Source of the DNA: Aphanocapsa lilacina HA4352-LM1
GTDB taxonomy: Bacteria; Cyanobacteriota; Cyanobacteriia; Gloeobacterales; Gloeobacteraceae
Direction of reading: 5' to 3'
Length of the DNA: 64,000 nucleotides
Assembly (NCBI GenBank): GCA_019359725.1
Contig: JAHHGR010000011.1
Coordinates: forward strand, 17,564-81,563
The notes beneath the pieces are model-generated. The model saw nothing but the letters and a program-made list of their open reading frames with translations. It was not told where the DNA came from and ran no database searches. The translations under genes were made by a program, and so were the position numbers. This document shows positions 16,987 through 26,630 of this stretch, piece after piece. Every line of letters begins with the position of its first letter. The first letter of the stretch is position 1.

Positions 16987-17571
16987 ATGTCCGTTCGACT
17001 CTACGTTGGAAATTTGCCCGAGGAGGTCACCCGCCAGGAATTGGAGGCGGTTTTCGCCCCCGCCGGCGAAGTGGTCTCCCTCAAAGTGATTACCGACCGC
17101 AAGACCGGCAAGTGCCGGGGCTTCGGTTTTCTGACCGTGTCCACCCCCGAAGCCGCCGACGGCTTCATCGAGCAATTTAATGGCGTCAGCTTCAAAGATG
17201 TCGCTCTGCGCGTCGAGAAGGCCCAGCCCAAGGCTAAGAGCGACCGCAGCGACGAAGGTGACGGCGAAGCCGCCGCTCCCGCCGTGGCCGCCAGCGGCGA
17301 AGCGACCGAACCACAGGTGGAGAGTGCCGTTGCTCCCCGTCCCGTCCCGGCCCGCGCCGCCGGTCCGATCAGCACCGGTCGCCCGCCGATCCGCAAAGCC
17401 GACAAGAGCCAGCGCGACCGCCAGGGCGACGGCGGTCGCCGCCAGGGCGACAGCAGCCGCCGCGATCGCCCGGCAGCCACCAGTGTCTCCTCCGACGAGG
17501 CCAACCAGCCCGACCCGCGCTGGGCCGACGCCCTGCGCGACATTCGCCGCCAATTGACCACCAAGGCCTAG
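16987..17571 (+). CDS. RNA-binding protein with one RRM domain
   Basis: A 194-residue protein. The RRM occupies residues 3-80 with RNP2 LYVGNL and RNP1 KCRGFGFLTV. TAGGAG sits 7 bases before the ATG at 16987, which selects this start over the TTG 6 bases upstream. Cyanobacterial Rbp proteins are cold-shock or mRNA-localisation factors of about 100 residues, often with a Gly-rich tail; this one instead has a 115-residue tail that is Ala/Pro-rich and then Arg/Asp/Gly-rich (SQRDRQGDGGRRQGDSSRRD), probably disordered. A strong hairpin terminator follows. Confidence 0.93.
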   Translation: MSVRLYVGNLPEEVTRQELEAVFAPAGEVVSLKVITDRKTGKCRGFGFLTVSTPEAADGFIEQFNGVSFKDVALRVEKAQPKAKSDRSDEGDGEAAAPAVAASGEATEPQVESAVAPRPVPARAAGPISTGRPPIRKADKSQRDRQGDGGRRQGDSSRRDRPAATSVSSDEANQPDPRWADALRDIRRQLTTKA

Positions 17572-17597
17572 GCGTTCCGGACCAGGAACACGGCACT

Positions 17598-17645
17598 CGA
17601 GCGGTCCAGGGCTGAAGAGATTCAGCCCTGGACCGCTCGCTTTTG
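17598..17645 (+). terminator. strong intrinsic terminator between convergent genes
   Basis: A perfect 19-bp stem: CGAGCGGTCCAGGGCTGAA at 17598-17616, loop GAGA, complementary arm 17621-17639, followed by CTTTTG. It lies 27 bp after the RRM gene stop and 74 bp before the end of pheT on the other strand. The T-tract is short but the stem is exceptionally stable. Confidence 0.85.
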
Positions 17646-17719
17646 CTCGATCGTTTCAATCAGATTTTTGATATGGCGCCGCCTTTCGAGGTCAAGGGGG
17701 GCAAAATAGTCCCGTTCCA

Positions 17720-20077
17720 TCAGCTGCGCAGATCGACCGAGTATCGCTCGGCCAGAGCCTGACGGACCCGCTGGTGGACGGCGGTGATCTCCTCTTCGGT
17801 GAGCGTGTGGTCGCTGCGGTAAACCATCCGAAAGGCAAGGGAGCGGCAGCCTGCCGGCACCCCCTGGCCCTTAAATTCATCGAGCAGCGCGACCGATTCG
17901 AGCAGCGATGCGCCCTGCTCGCGGATAAGCCGCTCGAATTCGAAGACGGTGATCCCCTCGCGGGCATAGAACGACAAGTCCCGCGCCGCCGGAGGAAAGG
18001 GCGAAAAGGGCCGAAATTCGACCGGCCGCTCGCGCACCAGGTCGATCAAAAAATCGAGATCGATCTCGAATACGAACGTCTGCTCGGGTAGATCCAGACG
18101 GGAAGCCAGACGGGGGTGCAGTTGCCCGAGGGTGCCAAGCCGCTCGCCCGAGACCCACAGCGAAGCCGTTCGTCCCGGGTGCAGCCGCTCATCCCGGCGG
18201 TCGGCCTGGTATTCGACTTCGATCTGCCACGGCTGCAAAATCGCCGCAAGCACGCCCTTAGCTGCGAACCAATCGAAGGGTGGGGTGACCTTTTGCCAGT
18301 CGCCCACCGCGGGCTCGCCGCACAGCACCGCCCCAAGCCGGCCCGACTCGAAGATGCCCTCGTCGGAGCGCAAAAAGACGACGCCCACTTCGAAGGCGTG
18401 AAAGGGCATGTTGCCCTGGGAGCGGTTGAAGCGCAAGGTCTCGAGCAAGCCGTCGATCAAATTGGTGCGCAGGCTGTTGAGTTCGGCGCTCAGCGGATTG
18501 CTGAGCACCACCGGCTGCTGGTCGCGGTCCGGGGCGAGCGAGTAAGTCACCACCTCGGTGAGCCCCGCCCCCTGGCACAGCGAGCGCACCCGCCGCTCGA
18601 TAAAGTCCTCAAAAGGCAGATAGCCGCCGTCGGCGGGGGGCGGCAGGGTGGGCGCGAAGCGGTCGTAACCGACGACGCGCGCCACTTCTTCAATGAGATC
18701 GATTTCGCGCTCGATATCGCGCAATCGATGACCCGGTACGATGACGGCGAATTCCTGCGGTCCCTGCTGCACATCGAAGCCGAGGTTCTTGAGCACCTGG
18801 GCAATCTCCGCATCCGGGATATCCTCGCCCAGAATCTGGGCAAGGCGCTCGGGGCGCAGGGACAACACGCGGTTCTCGCGGCGGCGGTAATCGTCGCTTG
18901 CCTGGGCGACGGCGCGCGCCCCTGCGCAATCGGCCAATAGCTGCCGAGCGCGGCCGAGGGCATGTTCGAGGGCAAAAGCGTCCACACCGCGCTCGTAGCG
19001 CGCCGAAGCCTCGGTGCGCAGCGCAAAGACGCGGGCGGAGCGGCGAATCGTGGGCGGGTCGAAGATGGCGGCTTCGAGCACAATGCGCCGGGTCTGGGCG
19101 TTCACCTCGGTGGCCTCGCCCCCCATCACCCCGGCGAGGGCCACCGGCCGCGAGCCGGCGGTGATGAGCAGATTCGCGGGAGTCAAGGACCGATCGGTCC
19201 CATCCAGGGTGAGCAGTTGCTCGCCTTTGTGGGCGAAGCGCACCCCCAGGGTACCGGCGGCGAGCCGGTCGGCGTCGAAGGCGTGCAGCGGCTGGCCCCA
19301 TTCGAGCAGTACGTAGTTGGTGACATCGACGACATTGTTGATGGGGCGCATGCCGGCTTTTTCGAGGCGCTCGCGCAGCCAGTCGGGTGCAGGACCGACC
19401 GCGGCTTCCTCTAGTAAGGTGGCGGTATAGACCGGGCAGGCTTCCGGCTCGGCGATCCGGGCAGCCAGCTCGCCCCTGGGCACCAGGGGCGCATCGACCA
19501 GGGGCAGGCGCAAGATGCCGCCGGTCAGGGCCGCCACCTCGCGGGCGATCCCCACCATGCTGAGGGCGTCGGCGCGGTTGGCGGTCGAGGCCACTTCGAG
19601 AATCGCGTCGTCGAGACCGAGTAGCGGTCCTACGTCGCTGCCAAGGGGCAGCGACACCTCCGCAAAGATATGAATGCCCTCGGAGGTTTTTTCAAGACCC
19701 AACTCTTCGAGTGAGCAGAGCATGCCTTCGCTCGGCACGCCCCGGATGCTTGCAGCGCGCAGCTTCAAGTCTTTGATCGGTAGATACGTGCCGACCGGGG
19801 CCACCGGCGCGTAGATGCCGGCGCGGGCGTTGGGAGCACCGCAGACGATGTTGAGCAATCGGCCCGTGCCGATATCGACCCGGCAGACGCGCAGCCGGTC
19901 GGCCTGGGGATGGGGTGCGCATTCGAGCACCCGGCCCACCACCACCCCGGTCGCCCAGGTGCGCCGATCTTCGATATGTTCGACTTCGAAGCCCGCCATG
20001 GTCAGCTTCTCGGCCAGTTCGGACGGCGTGAAATCAAATTCGACGTACTCTTGAAGCCAGTTGAAGGAGACGCGCAT
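17720..20077 (-). CDS. pheT: phenylalanyl-tRNA synthetase beta subunit
   Basis: A 785-residue beta chain of the alpha2-beta2 enzyme that charges tRNA-Phe. Start [17 protein letters not shown] at 20077 matches the family; the upstream in-frame ATG is not conserved. Domains in order: N-terminal segment, EMAP/OB tRNA-binding fold ([27 protein letters not shown]), B3/B4 editing domain ([38 protein letters not shown]), B5 metal-binding domain, the catalytic-like core, and a C-terminal ferredoxin-fold anticodon-binding domain ([17 protein letters not shown]). pheS is not in the window, so the two subunit genes are separate, as is common in cyanobacteria. Confidence 0.96.
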   Translation of the reverse strand: MRVSFNWLQEYVEFDFTPSELAEKLTMAGFEVEHIEDRRTWATGVVVGRVLECAPHPQADRLRVCRVDIGTGRLLNIVCGAPNARAGIYAPVAPVGTYLPIKDLKLRAASIRGVPSEGMLCSLEELGLEKTSEGIHIFAEVSLPLGSDVGPLLGLDDAILEVASTANRADALSMVGIAREVAALTGGILRLPLVDAPLVPRGELAARIAEPEACPVYTATLLEEAAVGPAPDWLRERLEKAGMRPINNVVDVTNYVLLEWGQPLHAFDADRLAAGTLGVRFAHKGEQLLTLDGTDRSLTPANLLITAGSRPVALAGVMGGEATEVNAQTRRIVLEAAIFDPPTIRRSARVFALRTEASARYERGVDAFALEHALGRARQLLADCAGARAVAQASDDYRRRENRVLSLRPERLAQILGEDIPDAEIAQVLKNLGFDVQQGPQEFAVIVPGHRLRDIEREIDLIEEVARVVGYDRFAPTLPPPADGGYLPFEDFIERRVRSLCQGAGLTEVVTYSLAPDRDQQPVVLSNPLSAELNSLRTNLIDGLLETLRFNRSQGNMPFHAFEVGVVFLRSDEGIFESGRLGAVLCGEPAVGDWQKVTPPFDWFAAKGVLAAILQPWQIEVEYQADRRDERLHPGRTASLWVSGERLGTLGQLHPRLASRLDLPEQTFVFEIDLDFLIDLVRERPVEFRPFSPFPPAARDLSFYAREGITVFEFERLIREQGASLLESVALLDEFKGQGVPAGCRSLAFRMVYRSDHTLTEEEITAVHQRVRQALAERYSVDLRS

Positions 20078-20257
20078 GGGATGCAGGCCGGTCGAATGGA
20101 GCGTTTCGATGCTATCAGTTTGCCGGGGCACCCGACTATGCTCCTGCGGGGCCGGCCTTCAAGCTTTAGTTTGAGATTTCCAAATGCTTGCCTCAATTGT
20201 CAAAAATTGCCGCGATCGGTTTCGAACACATCGACTCCTGAAAATATGCGACAAGAC

Positions 20258-20286
20258 TTGACAGGAACTCCGCGATTTTTTAGGCT
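20258..20286 (+). promoter_or_regulatory. candidate sigma70-type promoter for rsmH-ftsI
   Basis: TTGACA at 20258-20263, a 17-bp spacer and TAGGCT at 20281-20286, 35 bp before the rsmH GTG. The -35 box is consensus, the -10 is weak (3-4 of 6). Position and spacing are right for the division cluster. Confidence 0.35.
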
Positions 20287-20320
20287 GACTCAAGGTTATC
20301 CAGGTCGCGCCCACTCCGCA

Positions 20321-21190
20321 GTGAACACTCTCCATCGATCGGTCCTGTTGAAAGAAACCCTTGCCGGTTTGCAGGTGCACCCCGGCGGACTCTACCTCGA
20401 CGCCACCGTCGGCCTGGGTGGGCACAGCGAGGCTATCTTGCGCACCGAAAACACCCAGGTGGTCGCCCTCGATCAAGACGAGGACGCCCTTGCGCAGGCG
20501 CGGCTACGCCTGGCTCCCTTCGGCGAACGGGTGCGCTTTGAACACATCAACTTTGCCGAATTCGAGCCGGGGGAGGAGCGCTTCGACGGCATCGTCGCCG
20601 ATCTGGGCGTCAGTTCGATGCAACTGGATAGCCCCGAGCGGGGTTTTTCGTGGCGGTTCGAATCGCCCCTCGACATGCGCATGGACGGCGGGGGGGAGGC
20701 TGAGACGGCGGCGGACCTGGTCAACACCTGCAGCGCCGAGCAGTTGAGCGACCTGTTCTGGCGCTACGGCGAGGAGCGCTTCTCGCGGCGCATCGCCCGG
20801 CGGATCGTCGAGCGGCGCCCCCTGCGCACGACCACCGAACTGGCCGCGGTGGTCGCCTCGGCCATCCCGACCCGCCAGCCCATTCACCCCGCCACCCGCG
20901 TCTTTCAGGCGTTGCGCATCGCCGTCAACGGCGAAGTCGCGGCTCTGGAGACCTTTCTTGAGCGCAGTCCCGACTGGCTGGTGCCGGGAGGGCGCCTCGC
21001 CGTCATCAGCTTCCACAGCCTTGAGGACCGGCCGGTCAAGCACCGCTGGCGCGCCGATCCCCGTCTCGAAGTGCTCACCCGCAAAACGATCACCGCCGAC
21101 GAAGCTGAGATCCAGTCCAACCCCCGCGCCCGTTCGGCCAGGCTGCGCCTGGCCCGCCGCCTTTCACCCAGTGAGGAGTCTCGACCGTGA
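20321..21190 (+). CDS. rsmH: 16S rRNA (cytosine1402-N4)-methyltransferase
   Basis: A 289-residue RsmH (MraW). It methylates N4 of C1402 in the ribosomal P site. Marks: [20 protein letters not shown] at the N-terminus, SAM motif [71 protein letters not shown] and the C-terminal [20 protein letters not shown] at 20321 fits the family start. It opens a three-gene division cluster and overlaps the next gene by 4 bp; mraZ, which often precedes it, is absent. Confidence 0.97.
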   Translation: MNTLHRSVLLKETLAGLQVHPGGLYLDATVGLGGHSEAILRTENTQVVALDQDEDALAQARLRLAPFGERVRFEHINFAEFEPGEERFDGIVADLGVSSMQLDSPERGFSWRFESPLDMRMDGGGEAETAADLVNTCSAEQLSDLFWRYGEERFSRRIARRIVERRPLRTTTELAAVVASAIPTRQPIHPATRVFQALRIAVNGEVAALETFLERSPDWLVPGGRLAVISFHSLEDRPVKHRWRADPRLEVLTRKTITADEAEIQSNPRARSARLRLARRLSPSEESRP

Positions 21191-21636
21191 ACGCCCTACC
21201 CCAGAGCCAGGTTTCCCCAAATACCGGCGTCGTGCTGCCGCTCAAACGTCCCCTTGCCGCCCCGCCCACCCCGGAGGAGTTAAAAACGCTGCGCCTGGCT
21301 GCCGGGCTGCGCACGGCGCGCAACGCCGGCATCGGTGTCCTCGCGCTGCTGGTCGTCGCCACCTCAGGCCTGTACTGGTGGACTTTTCAGACCCAGGCGC
21401 GCTGGGAGGACGGCTACCGGCAGCTGGTGAGCCTGCGCACACAGTCGCGGCAACTGGCGCTTTTTAGCGAAGCGCTCACCGGTAACCTGGCAAGCAGCGT
21501 CGCCCTCAACACGCCGCTCAGGGTGGCCACCCCCGCCCAGGCGCTCAGCGTACCGGCCGCCCCCGAGCGGCCCCTCAAGCCGTTGCCCCAGGCTGCGGCC
21601 CCTGATCTGGCCCTTGCCATTCCGGCGGGCTACTGA
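21187..21636 (+). CDS. FtsL-like bitopic membrane protein (by position and shape)
   Basis: A 149-residue protein starting at a GTG inside the end of rsmH (4-bp overlap) and ending on the first base of ftsI. A cytoplasmic N-terminus of about 52 residues is followed by one membrane segment (about 54-72, [19 protein letters not shown]), then a short helical stretch that could form a coiled coil ([19 protein letters not shown]) and a Pro/Ala-rich periplasmic tail. Gene order rsmH-x-ftsI and the topology match FtsL, a divisome linker with little sequence conservation. Identity is inference from context; the Pro/Ala tail is not typical. Confidence 0.7.
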   Translation: MNALPQSQVSPNTGVVLPLKRPLAAPPTPEELKTLRLAAGLRTARNAGIGVLALLVVATSGLYWWTFQTQARWEDGYRQLVSLRTQSRQLALFSEALTGNLASSVALNTPLRVATPAQALSVPAAPERPLKPLPQAAAPDLALAIPAGY

Positions 21637-23480
21637 TGCGTTCGATCCGGCGGCAAACCACCTCCCGCCTGTGGCTGGTGGGCATCGGTGTACTCGCGGC
21701 GGCGGGCGGTCTGGGCTACCGCCTCTACGATCTGCAGGTCACCCAGGCGAGCACCCTCCAGGAACGTGCCGCCCTCCAGCGCGAGCGCACGGTCAAATCC
21801 GAGCGGCCCCGGGCGGGAATCGTCGATCGGCGCGGGGTGGCCCTGGCCCTCGATGAGCCGATTTTTGATCTCTATGCCCACCCGTTTTTGATCGACGCGG
21901 AGGCAAAATTGCTCGCCTCGCGCCAGGCTTCCAGACAAAAAGGCGTCGATCGCGAGGCGCTGGAGGCCAAGCTTGCCGCCCAGCACCGCCAGGCGCTGCG
22001 CTCCGAGATGGCCCGCACCCTCGCCCAGGCCACCGGCCAGCCCGCGGCCGAAATTGCCGCGCGCCTTGCGGACAATCGCCGCACCGTCGCCCTCGCCCGC
22101 GGCCTCGGCGAAAACGCCCGCGAGCGGATTGTGCAGGCGAAGCTGCCGGGGCTGGAGTTCGGTTCGCGCCGCCGCCGCTTCTACCCGGATGGAGCCAACA
22201 GCGCCTCGCTGGTCGGTTTTCTCAACTACGACGGCCAGGGCCAGGGGGGTGTCGAGCAGTTCTACCACAAGCGCCTCACCGGCGCCTCGGCGAGCTACCC
22301 GGTCACCTTCGGCTCCGGGGGGCTGCCCTTGGCGAGCACCCTGCCCACCGAGGCGTTCGAGGGCTTCGAGCCGGGCCGTCTGGCCCTCACCATCGACGCG
22401 CGCGTGCAGCGTGCCGCCCGCCTTGCCCTGGAGCGCGGCGTCGAGGCCAACCGCGTCACTCGCGGTGCCGCCATTGTGCTGGAGCCCCAGAGCGGCGAAA
22501 TTCTGGCGATGGCGGTGAGCCCCAGTTTCGACAACAACCGCTACGGCGAATTTCCGCCCGCCCACTTCAAGAACTGGGCGGTGAGCGATCTGTACGAACC
22601 AGGATCGACATTTAAGCCCGTCAACGTCGCCCTCGCCCTGAGCGCCGGGGCGATCCGCCCCGACACGGTCGTCAACGATTCCGGTTCGATGAGTTTTGGC
22701 CGCTATATGCTCAGCAACTACGACCGGCGGGCGCGCGGGGCGATTTCGGTCACCAAGGTGCTGATGGTCTCCAGCAACATCGGCATGATCCGTTTGATGC
22801 AAAAAATGCCGCCCACCGCGTACTACGACAAACTGCGCGAAATCGGCATCGGGGGAGCCGGCGGCGTCGATCTGCCGGGCGAGACGCGCGGGATCATCAC
22901 CAACCGCACCCAGTTCGCCAAATACCCGGTGCAGGTGGCGACGGTGGCCTTCGGCCAGGGGGTGGCCCTCACGCCTTTGCAACTGGCGAGCCTGCACGGA
23001 GCGATCGCCAACGGCGGCATGGCCATCCAGCCCCACCTCGTGCGCGCCTTCGAGAATGACGAAGGCCAGGTGCTCTGGAAACCGGAGCACCGGCCCAACA
23101 AGCGCATCTTCACCCCCGAGGCGACCGCCGCCGTGCGCGAGATGATGATGCACGTCGTCGAAGAGGGCACCGGCAAACCGGCACACATCCCGGGCTACCG
23201 CATCGGCGGCAAGACCGGCACCGCCCAAAAAGCGAACATCGGCGGGCGCGGCTACCTGGCGGGCAAAAAGATCACCAGCTTCGTGGGCTATCTGCCGGCG
23301 CACAACCCGCGCTACGTGGTGCTGGTGGTGCTTGACGAGCCCAAGTCCGGCAATGCCTTCGGCTCGACCACCGCCGCCCCCATCGTGCGCGAAATCTGCC
23401 AGGAACTGATTTCCTACGGCAACCTGCCGCCGAGCCACCCTCAGGAGTTGCTCGCTTCCGCCTCGACCAAAAAACCGTAA
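21636..23480 (+). CDS. ftsI: septal peptidoglycan transpeptidase (class B PBP, FtsI/PBP3)
   Basis: A 614-residue class B penicillin-binding protein. After a signal-anchor (about 10-32) comes the PBP dimerisation region (RAGIVDRRGVALA, LPGLEFGSRRRRFYPDG) and the transpeptidase domain with the three active-site motifs: SxxK at 324-327 (GSTFK), SSN at 379-381 and KTGTAQ at 526. It crosslinks peptidoglycan at the division site. The C-terminus overlaps the convergent rsmD gene by 40 bp. No PASTA domain. Confidence 0.95.
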   Translation: MRSIRRQTTSRLWLVGIGVLAAAGGLGYRLYDLQVTQASTLQERAALQRERTVKSERPRAGIVDRRGVALALDEPIFDLYAHPFLIDAEAKLLASRQASRQKGVDREALEAKLAAQHRQALRSEMARTLAQATGQPAAEIAARLADNRRTVALARGLGENARERIVQAKLPGLEFGSRRRRFYPDGANSASLVGFLNYDGQGQGGVEQFYHKRLTGASASYPVTFGSGGLPLASTLPTEAFEGFEPGRLALTIDARVQRAARLALERGVEANRVTRGAAIVLEPQSGEILAMAVSPSFDNNRYGEFPPAHFKNWAVSDLYEPGSTFKPVNVALALSAGAIRPDTVVNDSGSMSFGRYMLSNYDRRARGAISVTKVLMVSSNIGMIRLMQKMPPTAYYDKLREIGIGGAGGVDLPGETRGIITNRTQFAKYPVQVATVAFGQGVALTPLQLASLHGAIANGGMAIQPHLVRAFENDEGQVLWKPEHRPNKRIFTPEATAAVREMMMHVVEEGTGKPAHIPGYRIGGKTGTAQKANIGGRGYLAGKKITSFVGYLPAHNPRYVVLVVLDEPKSGNAFGSTTAAPIVREICQELISYGNLPPSHPQELLASASTKKP

Positions 23481-24010
23481 TAGCTCACAACCGTACCGCC
23501 GTAGACCCGCCGGTCGAGGCGCACCAGAGAACCCACGGCCTCGGGCAAATCCGGCGAATCTTCGCCGTGCTCGGCAGCCAGTTCGCCGTCGTCGGCCAGC
23601 AACCCGCAGGCAACGACCGCCTCCAGTACCGGCAGATAAAGCCCCCCACGGTAAGGCGGGTCGAAGTAGATGAGATCAAACACCCGGCCCTGCTTTGCCA
23701 GACGGGCGACACCGGTGAGCGCGTCCGTTTTATAGATCGTCCCGAGGCCGGGGGCGATTTTGTCCCAGTTGGCGGCAGCGATGCGCGCCGCCCCGGCCGC
23801 CTGCTCGATTCCAACGGCCTCTGCCGCGCCGCGCGCCAGAGCTTCGGCGCCCATCGTGCCCGCTCCGGCGCACAGATCGAGCCAGCGGCAGCCCTCCACC
23901 CGGCCGTGCCAGCGGCCGAAGACGGCTGTGCGCACCCGCCCCAAAGTGGGCCGGGTATCGAGTCCGCCCGGGGTGCGCAGTAAGCGGTTGCCGTAGATAC
24001 GCAGGCTCAT
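23441..24010 (-). CDS. rsmD: 16S rRNA (guanine966-N2)-methyltransferase
   Basis: A 189-residue RsmD-type methyltransferase that modifies G966 of 16S rRNA. N-terminal LRIYGNRLLRTPGGLDTRPT, SAM motif WLDLCAGAGTMGAEALARGA and the catalytic FDPPYRGGLY motif are all present. Length is standard. Its 3' end overlaps that of ftsI by 40 bp tail to tail, so transcripts from both strands collide here. Confidence 0.92.
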   Translation of the reverse strand: MSLRIYGNRLLRTPGGLDTRPTLGRVRTAVFGRWHGRVEGCRWLDLCAGAGTMGAEALARGAAEAVGIEQAAGAARIAAANWDKIAPGLGTIYKTDALTGVARLAKQGRVFDLIYFDPPYRGGLYLPVLEAVVACGLLADDGELAAEHGEDSPDLPEAVGSLVRLDRRVYGGTVVSYYGFLVEAEASNS

Positions 24011-24039
24011 CGTCCGCCTATGCTAACCGGCCGCGAGGT

Positions 24040-24177
24040 TCAAGCAAGTCTCCCATCTGGTATGCCCTTGGTAGCCTGGCCAGCCTCCTGAGCCGTCAAT
24101 ACGTCGTGTCCCAGTGCCCGCAGCAAAACGACGACTGGAAACGGAAATTGCTCGATCGTTTTTCGAAAGCAGGCCAT
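24040..24177 (-). pseudogene. DUF5615 PIN-like protein, N-terminal remnant
   Basis: A 45-residue frame contains the family signature FPVVVLLRALGHDVLTAQEA, then GQATKGIPDG, and then stops. Full DUF5615 proteins (PIN-like, usually paired with a DUF433 antitoxin) are about 110-120 residues and begin with an acidic DENF-like motif, here replaced by MACFRKTIEQ. Both the acidic N-terminal motif and the C-terminal two thirds are gone, and no DUF433 gene is adjacent. A dead toxin-like cassette is the best reading. Confidence 0.65.
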
Positions 24178-24270
24178 GCGCTGAACCTCTGTAACCGGCT
24201 GTTCCCATCCAAGGCAAAGCGACCCGCGCGTTAAGATGGCTGCGGACAGGTATTCAACAAGCAGGTTGCG

Positions 24271-25467
24271 ATGCGGGCGAAGAAAGTGGTATTGGCCTAT
24301 TCGGGCGGCGTGGACACCAGCGTGTGCATTCCTTATCTGAAGCACGAATGGGGTGTGGAACAGGTGGTGGCCCTGGCGGCCGATCTGGGCCAGGGTGAAG
24401 ATCTCGAAGCCGTGCGTCACAAGGCCCTCGCCTCCGGGGCGGCTCAGGCGATCGTTCAGGATGCCCGCGAAGATTTTGTCTACGACTACGCCTTTGCGGC
24501 CCTGCGGGCCAATGCCCTTTACGAAGGGCGCTACCCGCTCGCCACTGCCCTCGCCCGGCCGCTCATCGCCCGGATTCTCGTCAAGTGCGCCCAAGCGGTA
24601 GGGGCCGACGCCGTTGCCCACGGCTGCACGGGCAAGGGCAACGACCAGGTGCGCTTCGATGTGTCCATCGGCGCGCTCGACCCGAAACTCAAAGTGCTTG
24701 CCCCCGCCCGTGAGTGGGGCATGTCGCGCGAGGAGACCATCGCCTACGGCGAGCGCTACGGCATCCCCGCCCCGGTCAAGAAAAAATCGCCCTACTCGAT
24801 CGACTTCAATTTACTGGGCCGCTCCGTCGAGTGCGGCGTCCTCGAAGATCCCTGGGCGGAGCCGCCCGAGGAGGTCTACTCGATGACCAGGAGCGTGGCG
24901 GACACCCCCGACCAGCCTACGTATATCGAACTCGAATTCGAGCGCGGTGTACCGGTAGCCCTCGATGGCACTTCTCTCAGTGGCGTGAAACTGGTGGGCG
25001 AACTCAACCGATTGGCCGGTGAAAACGGCGTCGGCCGCATCGACATGGTCGAGAACCGCCTAGTCGGGATCAAATCCCGCGAGATCTACGAGTGTCCGGC
25101 GGGGGTCGTGTTGATCCTGGCCCACCAGGCCCTCGAAGCGCTCACCCTGCCCCGCGAGGTATCCACCTACAAGCGCGGCGTCGAGGACACCTACGCCCAA
25201 CTGGTCTACAACGGCCTCTGGTACAGCCCCCTGCGCGGCGCCCTCGACGGATTCATCGACTTTACCCAGCAGCGGGTGAGCGGCATTGTGCGCCTGCGCC
25301 TGCACAAAGGTACCGCCACCGTCGTGGGCCGCAAAAGTCCCTATTCGCTCTACGACGGGGACCTAGCCACCTACTCCGAAGGGGACAGCTTCGATCACAA
25401 AGCCGCCGAGGGCTTTATTTATGTCTGGGGCCTGCCCACACGCATCTATGCGCAGGTGCGCAGATAA
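24271..25467 (+). CDS. argG: argininosuccinate synthase
   Basis: A 398-residue ATP-dependent enzyme that joins citrulline and aspartate in arginine synthesis. The N-type ATP pyrophosphatase P-loop AYSGGVDTS is at 9-17; other family blocks are [49 protein letters not shown] and KSPYSLYD near the end. Single gene between a DUF5615 remnant and a convergent flavoprotein gene 5 bp downstream. Confidence 0.98.
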   Translation: MRAKKVVLAYSGGVDTSVCIPYLKHEWGVEQVVALAADLGQGEDLEAVRHKALASGAAQAIVQDAREDFVYDYAFAALRANALYEGRYPLATALARPLIARILVKCAQAVGADAVAHGCTGKGNDQVRFDVSIGALDPKLKVLAPAREWGMSREETIAYGERYGIPAPVKKKSPYSIDFNLLGRSVECGVLEDPWAEPPEEVYSMTRSVADTPDQPTYIELEFERGVPVALDGTSLSGVKLVGELNRLAGENGVGRIDMVENRLVGIKSREIYECPAGVVLILAHQALEALTLPREVSTYKRGVEDTYAQLVYNGLWYSPLRGALDGFIDFTQQRVSGIVRLRLHKGTATVVGRKSPYSLYDGDLATYSEGDSFDHKAAEGFIYVWGLPTRIYAQVRR

Positions 25468-25472
25468 GTTCC

Positions 25473-26519
25473 CTAACCTCCCCGCGGCGCTCCGAGGCCG
25501 ATTTCTGGGCGAGCCGACTCCTCCGCTCGGGCAGCTGCTTCCTGTAGCGGGGCTGTCCACTTGCGCGGTGCACTGGCGCGGCGGATCTCCTTCCAAATGG
25601 CCGTAGCGGCGAGGGTGCCGTCGGCCACGGCGATCGACACCTGGTTGAGACCCTTTTTAAGGTCGCCCAGCGCGAAGATTCGTGGGTGGGAAGTGCGGCA
25701 GTCGTACTCGGTGACGATGTCGCCACCGTCGGTGAGCAAATCGAGATTTTTCAGATAGTCATCGTGGCGGATCGAGCCCATCGAGATGAGGCCGGTATCC
25801 ACCCCAATCGCCGTGCCGTCGGTAAACTCGATGCCGTCCATGACGTGGTCTTTGCCCGAAAAGCGGGCGATCGGTTTTTCGATGAGTGGATAGCCGTGAT
25901 CGGCGAGTTTAGCGCGCATCTCGTCCCCTACCGGGTAGACGCCCAGGGTGAGCACGGTGATGTAGGGCGTGAACCAGTTGAGCACGAAGGCGGTGTTGAT
26001 CGCCTTTTCGCTGCCCGCGATCAGGGCCGCGCGCCGGTTGGTCATTTCGTAGCCGTCGCAGATCAAGCAGACGTGCAGGTTGTACCCGGCGTACTCGTAG
26101 ACGTTCTGCATATTCTCCAGCTGCGGCAGCACGTCGATAAGACCGGTAGCGGCGATCAGGTATTTGGCGCGGAAGACCGGGTAGTCGCTGTTTTTGAAGC
26201 GGTACTTGACGCGCACCTGGAATTCTTCGCCGGTGTCGGTGACTGCTTCGACAAAGCCGTTGAGCCAGTCGGCCCCGTAGTGGAGGGCCATCTCCTTACC
26301 GCCTTCGATCAGTTCTTTGCCGCTGACCACCCGGGGAACATAGTTCCAGAGATCCTGCATCCAGAACGAGCGACCGCGTCCTTTTTCGACCACCAGGACT
26401 TTGAGGTTGTAGCGGGCCAGGTACACCGCCGCCGACAGGCCCCCGGCGCCGCCGCCGGCGACGATCACATCATAGAGCTGGGCTTGCTTTGCATCGAAGT
26501 GTTCGCGCTTGAGGATCAT
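25473..26519 (-). CDS. thioredoxin-reductase-like FAD disulfide oxidoreductase lacking the NADPH motif
   Basis: A 348-residue flavoprotein. The FAD Rossmann motif VAGGGAGGLSAAVYLARY is at 20-37 and the second FAD motif is FALGDLKKGLNQVSIAVADG near the C-terminus. A redox CxxC is present (CLIC, 151-154, followed by DG as in TrxR). In NADPH-TrxR a GxGxxA motif and an HRRxxxR motif follow; here the first reads LIAGSEKAINTA (166-177) and the second is missing. This resembles the pyridine-nucleotide-independent, deeply branching thioredoxin reductases and diflavin disulfide reductases described from Gloeobacter, but the assignment is inference. It may take electrons from ferredoxin. Confidence 0.8.
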   Translation of the reverse strand: MILKREHFDAKQAQLYDVIVAGGGAGGLSAAVYLARYNLKVLVVEKGRGRSFWMQDLWNYVPRVVSGKELIEGGKEMALHYGADWLNGFVEAVTDTGEEFQVRVKYRFKNSDYPVFRAKYLIAATGLIDVLPQLENMQNVYEYAGYNLHVCLICDGYEMTNRRAALIAGSEKAINTAFVLNWFTPYITVLTLGVYPVGDEMRAKLADHGYPLIEKPIARFSGKDHVMDGIEFTDGTAIGVDTGLISMGSIRHDDYLKNLDLLTDGGDIVTEYDCRTSHPRIFALGDLKKGLNQVSIAVADGTLAATAIWKEIRRASAPRKWTAPLQEAAARAEESARPEIGLGAPRGG

Positions 26520-26630
26520 GACAACGATTCTTGCCCCTCGCTACACTTTCATTGTGACCGATACGCGCCCCGCTCCCCGATTCCGTCGGGACCATCGAGG
26601 AACCCTTTGCCACCGCAGGCTGTCGCCAAG

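Noticed and set aside
21630..23438. 602-codon open frame on the minus strand
   Set aside because: Exact antisense shadow of ftsI, which has all three PBP active-site motifs.
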